From positions 1-64,000 of the forward strand of contig JAWZSN010000025.1 of the NCBI GenBank assembly GCA_033875255.1: a DNA stretch of 64,000 nt. The letters run 5' to 3'. The notes beneath the pieces are model-generated. The model was not told the origin of the DNA, did not search any database, and saw only the letters and a list, made by a program, of their open reading frames with translations. A program made the translations under genes and the position numbers. Positions 16,790-25,146 of the stretch are shown in pieces (position 1 is the first letter of the stretch; each line of letters opens with the position of its first letter). The stretch is from Marinimicrococcus sp033875255 (GTDB lineage Bacteria; Pseudomonadota; Alphaproteobacteria; Geminicoccales; Geminicoccaceae).

Positions 16790-17221
16790 CTAGGGCCGCC
16801 GCATCGTGATGATGGCAAAGGGCCGTCCTTCGGCATCGCGGGGCTTGCGGGAGGTCTCGATGAAGCCGCAGCGCCGGTAGAAGGCCAGGGCCTCGGCATT
16901 GGCCTCGTAGACCGAGACCGTGAGGCTGCCATGGCGGTTCGCTGCGTGCTGGAGAAGGCTGCGACCGATCCCCTGACCGTGGCGGCGCGGGTCGACGAAG
17001 AGGCCGCCCACGAAACCGTCGAGGAGGCCGATGAAGCCCTCGATGCGTCCCTCGACCTCGGCGACCCAGTTCTCGGCCATGGGCAGGTAGAGGTCACGGA
17101 CCTTCTTTTGCTGCTCGCGCAGCACGGCCTCGCCCAGGAAAGGATGGCCGACGCGGGACGCGTCGAGCCAGATCCCGATGACGCGGTCGCGGTCGACTGG
17201 CCGGTAACGCCGGATGAGCAT
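16790..17221 (-). CDS. GNAT family N-acetyltransferase
   Basis: A 143-residue acetyltransferase. The acetyl-CoA motif A is seen as GLFVDPRRHGQGIG near residues 72-87, followed by motif B NAEALAFYRRCGF near 108-121. The whole domain is present and of normal length. The substrate cannot be told; the overall shape resembles the YjaB group. ATG 17221 is the only good start. Next upstream on the same strand is the MocR regulator gene, which runs the same way and ends 120 bp before it. Confidence 0.85.
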   Translation of the reverse strand: MLIRRYRPVDRDRVIGIWLDASRVGHPFLGEAVLREQQKKVRDLYLPMAENWVAEVEGRIEGFIGLLDGFVGGLFVDPRRHGQGIGRSLLQHAANRHGSLTVSVYEANAEALAFYRRCGFIETSRKPRDAEGRPFAIITMRRP

Positions 17222-17341
17222 GGAGGCGGTTCCCCTGGCGGCGGCTGCCGCCCGTGATGCGCCATGGTGAACCGGCGCGCGCTTGCGCGGAACGCCCTGA
17301 AGCGCACGGGAGGGCGGCGTTGCTGCCGTGCCGGGCGTTCC

Positions 17342-18739
17342 TCAGATGGCCGGCATGCGGCGGCCTGCGCCACTCTCGAGGGTCGCTGCGACGCGCTCGA
17401 GGGCCAGTGCCAGCAGCTGACGGCTATGCGGTGCGGAGATCGAGAGGCGGACCGCCCGGGGCGGGGCGCCGCGGCCGACCTGGAAGCGCTCGCCGGGGCT
17501 CACGATCACCCCGCTGCGCGCCAGGGCCAACGCCAGCTCGGCCGACGACCACGGCTCCGGCGCCTCGAGCCAGACATGCAGCGAGGTCGGCTGGCGCCCC
17601 AGCTTCATGCCGTCGAGGAGGCTGCCGGCGAGCTCCTGGCGGGCGCGCGCCTCGGCCTGCTGGGCGGCAGCGGCTTTCTCTGCGAGGCCGCTGGCGAGGG
17701 CCCGGCACAGTAGCTCGGCGGAGAGCGGCGAATGGGCCAGCGCGAGGTCGGCCTGGGCGGTGAGGATCGCATCGAAGAGCGGTGGCGGCGCGTGGGCCAC
17801 GGCGATGCGCAGGCCCGGGGCGAGGAACTTGGAGGCGCTGGTGAGATAGACGGTGCGCTCGGGCGCCAGGGCCGCCAGCGGCGCCGGCCGCTCGGGCAGC
17901 AGGGTGCCGTAGACGTCGTCCTCGACGATGGTGAGCCCCTCGCGCCTCGCCACCTCGGCCAGCGCCTCGCGCCGCGCGGTGCCCATATGGACGCCGGTGG
18001 GATTGTGGATGTTGGGGCTGAGGACCAGCAGCCGGCCGCCGCTGTGACGCGCCGCCTGGGCGAGAGCCCCGGGCACGACGCCTTCCGCGTCGACCGCCAC
18101 CGGCTCGGCGTGGAGGCCCAGCCGGCTGGCGAGGCTGCGGATGCCGCCATAGGTGAGCGCCTCGGTCAGCACCACGTCGCCCGGGCGGGCGAGGCCGGCG
18201 AGGCAGGCCGCCAGCGCGCCCTGGGCGCCGCCGGTGAACAGGGTGCCGGACGCCTGCGCCGGCACGCCGAGAGAGGCCAGCCACGAGGCGGCGATGGCGC
18301 GCTGGGCGGGCAGGCCGGCCACCGGCGGGTAGTAGCGCAGCGCCTCGAGCGAGCGGGGATCGGCGGCGCAGGCTGCCGTGAGCTCGAGGAGCCGCTCCTG
18401 GGGCGCGGTGGGCGACGGGCTGTTGGTGGAGAGGTCGAACGTGCCGTCCCCGGGCGGCGCCAGCAGCGAGGCGGCCGGCGTCTCGCCGGAAGCACCGGCC
18501 TGGACGTAGGTGCCCCGCCCGACCTCGCCGCGCACCAGGCCGCGGCGCATCAGGAGATCGTAGGCGCGCCCGACGGTGCCCACCGTCACCTTGAGCGCAT
18601 AGGCCAGCTCGCGCTGGGGCGGCAGCCGGTCGCCGGGGCGCAGCCGACCGCCGTCGATCGCCTCGGCGAGCGCCTCGGCGAGACCGCGATAGACGGGGCC
18701 GCCATGACGTCGCAGGTCGTCGGGCGAAATTGTCAGCAT
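17342..18739 (-). CDS. MocR/PdxR-type GntR regulator with aminotransferase domain
   Basis: A 465-residue transcription factor. Residues 10-80 are a GntR winged helix (RLPPQRELAYALKVTVGTVG). Residues about 110-455 are a fold-type I aminotransferase domain with the PLP-binding lysine in TSASKFLAPG. Such proteins sense PLP or an amino compound and often act on a divergent gene. ATG 18739 overlaps an ATTGTCA/TGACAAT palindrome, and a third half-site lies upstream. The divergent DUF1127-phzF pair starting at 18814 is the likely target. Confidence 0.9.
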   Translation of the reverse strand: MLTISPDDLRRHGGPVYRGLAEALAEAIDGGRLRPGDRLPPQRELAYALKVTVGTVGRAYDLLMRRGLVRGEVGRGTYVQAGASGETPAASLLAPPGDGTFDLSTNSPSPTAPQERLLELTAACAADPRSLEALRYYPPVAGLPAQRAIAASWLASLGVPAQASGTLFTGGAQGALAACLAGLARPGDVVLTEALTYGGIRSLASRLGLHAEPVAVDAEGVVPGALAQAARHSGGRLLVLSPNIHNPTGVHMGTARREALAEVARREGLTIVEDDVYGTLLPERPAPLAALAPERTVYLTSASKFLAPGLRIAVAHAPPPLFDAILTAQADLALAHSPLSAELLCRALASGLAEKAAAAQQAEARARQELAGSLLDGMKLGRQPTSLHVWLEAPEPWSSAELALALARSGVIVSPGERFQVGRGAPPRAVRLSISAPHSRQLLALALERVAATLESGAGRRMPAI

Positions 18740-18767
18740 GACAATGTTTGTTTTGACTCGATTGTCA
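18729..18767. promoter_or_regulatory. Probable MocR operator in the divergent promoter
   Basis: Three copies of a heptamer: ATTGTCA at 18729-18735, TGACAAT at 18739-18745 (a perfect palindrome with the first, 3-bp spacer), and ATTGTCA at 18761-18767 (inverted relative to the second, 15-bp spacer). It spans the MocR start codon and a TTGACT at 18753-18758 that could be a -35 element for the rightward genes. The arrangement fits autorepression plus control of the divergent operon. Confidence 0.65.
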
Positions 18768-18813
18768 CCCTCATGGGAGCTTTTGAAGCGCGGCAATGCG
18801 CGGATCTTCTGCC

Positions 18814-19029
18814 ATGAGCGACACGATGCTACCATCAAGTCGAGGAATTGTCTCCATCCAATTGCGCCAGCGTGCCCCGGTGCCCATGATCGTCGGGCTG
18901 ATCGGGCTATGGCTCGAGCGCAGCCGGCAGCGCCGCGCCCTGAGCGAGCTGGACGACCGGCTGCTCAAGGATGTCGGCCTCAGCCGGGGCGATGCATGGG
19001 CCGAGGCCAGCAAGCCTTTCTGGCGCTGA
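18814..19029 (+). CDS. DUF1127 domain small protein
   Basis: A 71-residue protein whose C-terminal half is a DUF1127/YjiS-like motif (RRALSELDDRLLKDVGLSR). Members of this alphaproteobacterial family are small Arg-rich proteins, some of which affect RNA turnover or phosphate and carbon metabolism. Whether that applies here is unknown. The N-terminal 40 residues contain a short hydrophobic stretch (MIVGLIGLWL). It starts 75 bp from the divergent MocR gene and ends 11 bp before the PhzF gene. Confidence 0.8.
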   Translation: MSDTMLPSSRGIVSIQLRQRAPVPMIVGLIGLWLERSRQRRALSELDDRLLKDVGLSRGDAWAEASKPFWR

Positions 19030-19040
19030 AGGAGCAGGCG

Positions 19041-19940
19041 ATGCGCTATCCTTTCCTGACTGCCGACGTCTTCACCGACCGCCGCTTCGGCGGCAATCCG
19101 CTCGCGGTCTTGCCGGAGGCCGTGGGCCTCTCCACGGAGCAGATGCAGGCGGTCGCCGCCGAGTTCAATTATTCGGAGACCACGTTCGTTCTGCCGCCGG
19201 AGGACCCGGCGCATCTGTGCCGCGTGCGGATCTTCACACCCAAGGGCGAGATGCCGTTCGCCGGCCATCCGACCGTAGGTACGGCGCTGGTGCTGGCGCG
19301 CCTCGGCCGGGTGCCGCGGCCGGACGGGCAGGGGCGCTGCCGCTTCGTCTTCGAGGAGCAGGCCGGGCCGGTCCCGGTGACCGTCTTTTGCGAGGCTGGC
19401 GAGCCGGTGCGCGCCGAGTTCGAGGCGCCGGCCCGGCCCTCGCTGGGCGGGGCGCCGGCCGTGGCCAAGGTGGCCGCATGGCTGGGCCTGGGCCTCGGCG
19501 AGATCGTGGCAGGTCCGGCCTCGCCCCGCATCGCCTCCTGCGGTGCTGCCTTCCTGTTCGTGGAGGTGGCGAGCCTTTCGGTTCTTGGCCGGCTGCGCCC
19601 GCCGGCGGCCGATGCGGCGCTCGACGGCGGGCACGGCGTCTTCCTCTTCACCCGCGATGTCGGCGGAGACGACGCCGACCTGCGCGCCCGCATGTTCGCT
19701 CCGGCGCACGGTATCGCCGAGGATCCGGCGACGGGCAGTGCCGCTGCCGCCTGTGCCGGCCTGCTGGCGGCGGTGGCCGACGATGTCGACGGCACCTTCT
19801 CCTGGCGCATCGTCCAGGGCGTGGAGATGGGCCGCCCCAGCCTCATCGAGAGCCGCGCGGAGAAGCGGGCCGGCGAGGTCGTGGCGGTCCGTGTGGCCGG
19901 CGGGGCGGTGCCGGTGAGCGAGGGGTGGATCGAGGTCTGA
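19041..19940 (+). CDS. PhzF family isomerase-like protein
   Basis: A 299-residue two-domain PhzF/DapF-fold protein. The catalytic Glu is E46 in EFNYSETTFV. The GEMPFAGHPTVGTA motif (residues about 72-85) and C-terminal DPATGSAAAA are classic for the family. PhzF itself isomerises a phenazine precursor, but most relatives act on unknown metabolites. No phenazine genes are present. The start is ATG 19041, 11 bp after the DUF1127 stop, with GGAG eleven bases upstream. Confidence 0.88.
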   Translation: MRYPFLTADVFTDRRFGGNPLAVLPEAVGLSTEQMQAVAAEFNYSETTFVLPPEDPAHLCRVRIFTPKGEMPFAGHPTVGTALVLARLGRVPRPDGQGRCRFVFEEQAGPVPVTVFCEAGEPVRAEFEAPARPSLGGAPAVAKVAAWLGLGLGEIVAGPASPRIASCGAAFLFVEVASLSVLGRLRPPAADAALDGGHGVFLFTRDVGGDDADLRARMFAPAHGIAEDPATGSAAAACAGLLAAVADDVDGTFSWRIVQGVEMGRPSLIESRAEKRAGEVVAVRVAGGAVPVSEGWIEV

Positions 19941-19973
19941 GAGCCAGGAGGCGTCCTGGCACGCTGCACAGCC

Positions 19974-20429
19974 ATGTCCTGCCGGAACATTTTCCGTGCA
20001 TCGGCGTGGCGGTGCCGATCAAGGTCGACGTTACCGACGTGAAGCAGGTGGCGGCGATGCTCGCCCGCTTCGACGCGGCCTTCGGCGGCATCGACGTCCT
20101 CGTCAACAATGGAACAATGCGGGAACCGACGGGTCGGGGCTGCCGATGCTGACCCCGACACGGTCCCGGGCAGCCGCCCCGCATGGCGTGCGGGTTCCCG
20201 GCCTGGCGCCGGGCGCGTCTCGCACCCCGATCGACGAATCGCCCTGGCGCGATCCGGTCGAACGCAAGGATCTGGACGCCAAGACCCCGCGGGGGCGGAT
20301 CGGCGAGCGCGAGGAGATCGCTTCCATGGCCGTCATGCTGGTTTTTGATGCGGCCAGCTATGTCACCGGAACGACGGGATCGTCGATGGCGGGATGACGA
20401 GCTACGCCAGCTTCTCGCACGACGGTTGA
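19974..20429 (+). pseudogene. SDR (glucose 1-dehydrogenase-like) remnant
   Basis: Pieces of a short-chain dehydrogenase in three frames: VDVTDVKQVAAMLARFDAAF with GGIDVLVNN (20025-20110), then GVRVPGLAPGASRTPIDE with WRDPVERKDLDAKTPRGRIG (20185-20300), then SYVTGT and the terminal MTSYASFSHDG ending at 20429. The N-terminal NAD-binding part and the catalytic Ser-Tyr-Lys segment are gone. A roughly 750-bp gene has shrunk to about 450 bp. It abuts another pseudogene. Confidence 0.75.
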
Positions 20430-20430
20430 G

Positions 20431-21596
20431 ATGCCTGGCGATCGACCGGCACCGGGCTGGCCCGGCATGGCGCCCACATGGACGACGAGCGCCAAGGATG
20501 CCGTGACCACGTCGCTCGGGTCCGGCCGCCTCTGGGCCACGATAGGCTACGGCATCGTCAACGAGGTCTACTGGACGGCCACGGGGATCCCGCAGATCAG
20601 GGACCTAGGCTTCATCGTCGCCGGCCCAGGCGGCTGGTTCGAGGTCAAGCGCGTCGGCAGCTACGCGATCGAGGCCCCGGGGCCGCACATTCCGCTGCCG
20701 GCGATCACCCACGAAGGCGCGGGATACCGGCTGAGGCTCGAGGTCCTTCCCGACCCGCGGTCGGGTCGACGTGAAGAACCGTATCGGTCAGCAGGTCGAG
20801 GCGGGCGCTCTGGTCGGCATGGAGTTCCTCTACTTCGCGCGGCTCGGGCTGCGGCGGGCGGACGATCCGCGCATCCGGCAGACCCTGAAGGTGGTCGAGG
20901 AGGTCCTGCAGGTCGCGACGCCGTCAGGGACGGCCTATCACCGCTACAATGGCGACGGCTACGGCGAGCACGAGGACGGGCGGCCCTTCGACGGTTCCGG
21001 AATCGGGCGGTGCTGGCCGCTGCTGACCGGCGAGCGCGGCCATCTCGATGTTCTGCTGGGCCGCGACGCGACACCCTGACTCCTGGCCATGGTGCGCATG
21101 GCGAACCACGGTGGCCTGATCTCCGAGCCGGTGTGGGACAGCGACCCCGTTGCTAAGCGTATGCTGTTCCCGGGAAGGCCGACCGGCAGCGCCATGCCGC
21201 TGGTGTGGGCCCACGCGGAATTCTTGAGGCTCCTCGTGGCCGGTGCCGGCAAGCGGCCGGTGGAGATGCTCGATTGCGTCGCCGATCGCTACCTCGACAG
21301 GCGGTGCGAGGCGCAGACCTGGCCCTGGCGACGCGGCAGCCGGTTCAGCGGGCTTGCGGCCGGTTGCAACCTTCTCGTCGAAAGCCCGGAACCTTTCATC
21401 CTGCATTACGGATTCGACGGCTGGAAGAGCGTCGCCGAGCAGCCGTCGCCCCGCGCCCTTCGGCATGCATGGCGTGTTCCCCGCGGCCGAGACCATCGGC
21501 GAGGCGCGGACCATCGACTTCACGATGCGCTACCCACCGAGCGATCGCTGGGAGCGCATCGACTACACGATCGGCGTGGACCACCGCCGGGTGTAG
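20431..21596 (+). pseudogene. GH15 glucoamylase-like glycosidase, decayed
   Basis: ATG 20431 opens a GH15-type N-terminal domain (PGWPGMAPTWTTSAKDAVTT, GIVNEVYWTATGIPQIRDLG). After a frameshift near 20770 the catalytic region continues (FLYFARLGLRRADDPRI, YHRYNGDGYGEHEDGRPF, RCWPLLTGERGH), meets an in-frame TGA at 21077, resumes (MANHGGLISEPVWD, GSAMPLVWAHAEFLRLL), then changes frame again before a C-terminal beta domain ending at 21596. Family members are near 800 residues; about 390 codons remain, so the middle has been deleted. It decayed together with the preceding SDR gene, a pairing that suggests a former oligosaccharide/glucose oxidation unit. Confidence 0.78.
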
Positions 21597-21708
21597 AAAT
21601 CGACAGGCCGTCCGCGCACCGTGGAACGGCGGTGCGGAGGGCAGCGCATGCCCGCGTCGAGATTCGAGCCCGGCATGTCCCGCTCACCAGCGATGCGTCG
21701 GCGAACCC

Positions 21709-23259
21709 TCACGCGAAGGCCGGGCTCTTGATGCGCAGGAACACCACGGCGAGCCGCGTCCAGAACGCGCCGACGATCGTGACCAGCACGGCCATGAAGA
21801 AGAGATCGGGGTCGAGCGTAGGGCCTGCCAGCAGGAGCACCGCGATCAGCAGAAAGCCCCAGATCAGCGGCACCTCGGCGTAGAAGGCGTCGTGCAGGCT
21901 GTCGATCCGGTCCGCCCGCCGCACCAGGTCGCGAAGGATGCCGCCGCCCGCGCCGGTGAGCATCGCGAGCAGCGGCGCCCACAGCCACAAGGGCTCGGTG
22001 CGCGAGGAAATCGCCACCGCCACGCCCGTCACGGTGAACGCGGCGAGGCCGATCGCGTCCGACACCTCGTAGAGGTGGCGCCGGGCCCGCTGGCGGGCTG
22101 GCGAGCGGAGGGCGAGCGGCCTTCCGCAGCGCCGCTCCGCCAGATGCACCAGCCGGACCACGAGGAATCCTGCCAGCACCGTGCCGATCACCAGCCCCAG
22201 ATAGAGCGGCGAGGCGAGCACGCCCAACGGCTCGCGCCCCACCAGGAGGTCGCGCAGCGTGCCGCCGCCGACTGCCGGCAGCGCTGCCAGTACCATGCCG
22301 CCCAGAAGGCTGTAGCGTTCGCGCACCGCGATGATTACGCCGGAGAGCGCGAAGGCCACCGTGCCGACGATGTCCATCGCCTTGAACCAGCCCCGGTCCA
22401 TCACGCGGCCCATCAGCACCGGCAGCTGGTAGCGCGTGATCAGGCGCTCGATTCCGCCCTGCTGCTGCAGCCTCTCGATGGCCGCGTCGAAGCGGTCCAC
22501 CGTCCCGGGCGGCACGGTCGTGCCGTTGAACAGAAAGGCCACGTCGCCGGAGAGCGCCAGATCCTGCAGCGTCACCTGACGCTCCCAGCCGCCCCGCCAG
22601 CTCGCCGCCATGCCCGCCAGCCGGTCGGTCAGCAGCCCGTCCACGCGGCCGCCGATCAGGTTGCGGAAGCTCTCGTAGTCGTTGTCGGCGGGAACGATCC
22701 GCGCCCGGTTGGGGGGATCGGCCAGCCAGGCGTTGAGCGCGGGGTCGGGATAGGCCGCGCCGCCGATCACGCCGAGCCGGAAGCCGGTGGTGCGGAGCGT
22801 TCGCAGCAGCGCCGCGACGCTGTCGAGGCCGGCCACGGCCGCCTCGTCCCGCCGCACATAGAGGACCGTGGTCGCGCTGCGGTAGGGAATGGACGCAACC
22901 AGATTCTCCGGTCCGGCCAGCAGCGGCGTGGCGCCCGAGGCGATGTCCGCTTCCCCGGCGCGCAACTGCGCGAGATGGGCCTGCCACGGGCGAAACCTGT
23001 ACTCGACGGCGAACCCGGCCTCCCGCGCGACGGCATTGGTGATGTCGACATCGATCCCGTACAGCTCGGCCACCGTGGCCTCCACCCGCTCCGCCTGCCG
23101 GGGCTGCACGAACTGGTAGGGGTTCCACAAGGTCCAGCCGCCGCGCAGCACCGGCAGACGGTTCCCGTGGCCATCGACCATCTCGGCCGCATGCGCCCCC
23201 GACGCCGTCAGCAGCGCCACCCAGAGCAGCACTACCCGCAGCCCCCACCGTTCGCCCAT
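21709..23259 (-). CDS. Periplasmic binding domain fused to a TRIC-type cation channel
   Basis: A 516-residue membrane protein. Residues 1-25 are a signal peptide. Residues about 45-280 are a family 3 (amino-acid type) solute-binding domain (ELYGIDVDITNAVAREAGF, GEADIASGATPLLAGPENL, TDRLAGMAAS). Residues about 292-510 are a UPF0126/TRIC channel with two homologous three-helix halves, marked by GGGTLRD at 331-337 and GGGILRD at 438-444. TRIC proteins are trimeric potassium-type channels and normally stand alone at about 200 residues. The fusion suggests a channel whose opening depends on an external ligand, which is inference. A single gene, it is next to pseudogenes on one side and 590 bp of gene-free DNA on the other. 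Confidence 0.85.
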   Translation of the reverse strand: MGERWGLRVVLLWVALLTASGAHAAEMVDGHGNRLPVLRGGWTLWNPYQFVQPRQAERVEATVAELYGIDVDITNAVAREAGFAVEYRFRPWQAHLAQLRAGEADIASGATPLLAGPENLVASIPYRSATTVLYVRRDEAAVAGLDSVAALLRTLRTTGFRLGVIGGAAYPDPALNAWLADPPNRARIVPADNDYESFRNLIGGRVDGLLTDRLAGMAASWRGGWERQVTLQDLALSGDVAFLFNGTTVPPGTVDRFDAAIERLQQQGGIERLITRYQLPVLMGRVMDRGWFKAMDIVGTVAFALSGVIIAVRERYSLLGGMVLAALPAVGGGTLRDLLVGREPLGVLASPLYLGLVIGTVLAGFLVVRLVHLAERRCGRPLALRSPARQRARRHLYEVSDAIGLAAFTVTGVAVAISSRTEPLWLWAPLLAMLTGAGGGILRDLVRRADRIDSLHDAFYAEVPLIWGFLLIAVLLLAGPTLDPDLFFMAVLVTIVGAFWTRLAVVFLRIKSPAFA

Positions 23260-23850
23260 CCGTCACATCCACGGTGTCCAAGTTGCACCCACGGTAGATA
23301 GAGGTCGCGCCTCCGTCCACCTCTTGGGCGTTCGCCCGCGGGGTCAGCGGTGCGCGCTTGGCATGTTTTCCTCTTCTGGCCGGTTGGATCCACGCCGGAC
23401 AGGCCTGGATGATCGCCCACTCCAGGAACGAGCCCCGGAATATCGGCGAGATTGGCGCCGTCTCGCTGGCCCGCCCAGCCCCTGACGCTGCGGGGGAGGG
23501 GCCAGTCGATCACGATGAAGACGAGCAAGAACGATCACGGGCGACGGCGATCTTCGGCAAAGGCCGCTTTGGGTCGACCGCCCATGACCCCACCTTGGCC
23601 AGAATGTGGCCGGGATCGACGTTGGCGGCGGCATCGACGGTCTCCGGCGCGGGCTTTTCCTGCGCGAAAGCCGGCATTGGGAGAATTGTCCGAAGCGCCC
23701 GGAGGGTTACTTGTCGGAGCCGGGCGGCGGGGAGAGGTGGCCATCGGTCGCCTGCACCGAGCTCGGGGAACGGGGATCGACGCCGGGTGTTTGTTCGACA
23801 AGCGGCCGGGCGAACGGCCGCTCTTTCGACGTTTGCGCTGGAGAAAGACG
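23260..23850. other. Long gene-free stretch
   Basis: I see no supportable gene in these 590 bases. All frames are short or of low-complexity Arg/Pro/Ser composition. One minus-strand trace near 23540-23620 (VDPGHILAKVGSWAVDPKRP) looks protein-like but has no start, no continuation and no family I can name. The right end should hold the promoter of the PepSY-like gene. Confidence 0.4.
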
Positions 23851-24363
23851 ATGCGCCTGCGCGCGATGTTCGCGGCCGTGGCCCTCATGGCGGGCGGGCC
23901 CGCCGTCCTTGCCGCCGAGAAGGCGGATGCCGATGCCGTGGCCGCGGCGCGGCTCTCCATGGTCCAGGCGATCGAGGTTGTCGCCAGCGAGGGCAAGGGC
24001 GACGCGGTGGCCGCCACGTTCAAGAAGGATCCCGAGCCCGGCGCCTACGAGGTGACGGTTCTCCGGGAGGACACGTTGGTGGACTACCGGCTCCACGCCG
24101 AAACGGCGGCGATCGCCGAGCAGGGGCGCCAGTCCTATGGCACACGCTATGCCAGGCTTCCCGCTGCGGCCATTCGTGGTGCCAGCCTCAGCCTGCCGAT
24201 GGCTATCGAGGCGGCCGAGCAGCGGGTCGGCGGCAAGGCCGCCTCGGCAAAGGTCTCGCCCGCGACCGACAAGCTCCGCTATATCGTGGAGGTTCTCAAG
24301 GAAGACGGGACGATGGAGGAGATCAAGGTCGACGGCGCGCTCGGACTGATCGTCAAGGAATAG
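23851..24363 (+). CDS. Periplasmic PepSY-like protein
   Basis: A 170-residue exported protein with a signal peptide (1-21, cut after VLAA). It appears to have two PepSY-like halves: a region around residues 30-75 (AVAAARLSMVQAIEVVASEG, ending PGAYEVTVLREDTLVDYRL) and a second around 110-168 (LPMAIEAAEQRVGGKA, DKLRYIVEVLKEDGTMEEIK). PepSY domains are found in inhibitors and envelope stress or copper-related proteins. The family link is tentative. ATG 23851 has GGAGA six bases upstream. It converges with the peptide-transporter operon, six bases from its end. Confidence 0.7.
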   Translation: MRLRAMFAAVALMAGGPAVLAAEKADADAVAAARLSMVQAIEVVASEGKGDAVAATFKKDPEPGAYEVTVLREDTLVDYRLHAETAAIAEQGRQSYGTRYARLPAAAIRGASLSLPMAIEAAEQRVGGKAASAKVSPATDKLRYIVEVLKEDGTMEEIKVDGALGLIVKE

Positions 24364-24369
24364 TCTGGC

Positions 24370-25146
24370 TCACTCGAATCGCACGAGGCTGCGCGCCAGC
24401 TCACGGTCGTACCCGCGGCTGGCCTGAAGGAGCTGGCGGGCATACGGATGTGCAAGCGCGCATGCAGCGAGCTGTGTCGCATCGGCCTCCTCGACCACCC
24501 TGCCGTTCATCATGACCGCCACCCGCTCGCACATCTGCGCCACCACGGCGAGATTGTGGCTGACGAAGAGGAAGGTCAGCCCGCGCGCCGCCCTGAGATC
24601 ACCCAGAAGATTGAGGATCTCGGCCTGGACCGAGACGTCGAGGGCGGAGGTCGGCTCGTCGAGCAGCAGCACCCGCGGCTCGAGGACGAGGGCGCGGGCG
24701 ATAGCGACGCGCTGGCGCTGCCCGCCCGAGAGCTGGTGCGGGAAGCGGAAGCGGAACGCCGGCCCCAGCCCGACCTCGGCCAGCACCCGCCCGATCCGCT
24801 CCTCGATCCCGTCGAGCTTGTGGATGCGGCAGGGCTCGCGAAGGATGCGGTCCACGGTGTGACGGGGATGGAGCGAGCCGTAGGGGTCTTGGAACACCAT
24901 CTGGACGGTCTTGCGGAAGGCCCTGCCGGGCCGTCTGGCGACGGGCTCGCCGGCGACGCTGATCCGCCCACCGGAAGGCTCTACCAGCGCGGCGATGGCG
25001 CGCAGCGCGGTGGTCTTGCCCGACCCGCTCTCGCCCACCAGCCCGAACGAGCCGCCTTCGGGCACCGTGAACGATACGTTCTGCACCGCCTGCACGCGCC
25101 GCCGACCATGGCCGAAGGCAACCTCGAGCCGCTCCACCGCGATCAC
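24370..25146 (-). CDS. Peptide/nickel-type ABC transporter ATPase (DppF/OppF-like)
   Basis: A 258-residue ATPase. Walker A is GESGSGKTT, the Q-loop is MVFQDPYGS, the signature is LSGGQRQRVAIARAL, Walker B is VLLLDEPTSALD and the switch is SHNLAV. It lacks the usual C-terminal oligopeptide-transporter extension. The GTG start at 25146 overlaps the stop of the preceding ATPase gene (GTGA), so the two are translationally coupled. Last gene of the operon, it powers the transporter with its partner ATPase on the inner face of the membrane. Confidence 0.9.
   Translation of the reverse strand: MIAVERLEVAFGHGRRRVQAVQNVSFTVPEGGSFGLVGESGSGKTTALRAIAALVEPSGGRISVAGEPVARRPGRAFRKTVQMVFQDPYGSLHPRHTVDRILREPCRIHKLDGIEERIGRVLAEVGLGPAFRFRFPHQLSGGQRQRVAIARALVLEPRVLLLDEPTSALDVSVQAEILNLLGDLRAARGLTFLFVSHNLAVVAQMCERVAVMMNGRVVEEADATQLAACALAHPYARQLLQASRGYDRELARSLVRFE

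Noticed and set aside
15784..16809. A 341-codon plus-strand frame over the EF-hand gene
   Set aside because: It is Val/Ala-rich mirror sequence of the Asp-rich EF-hand loops, without a ribosome binding site or family match.
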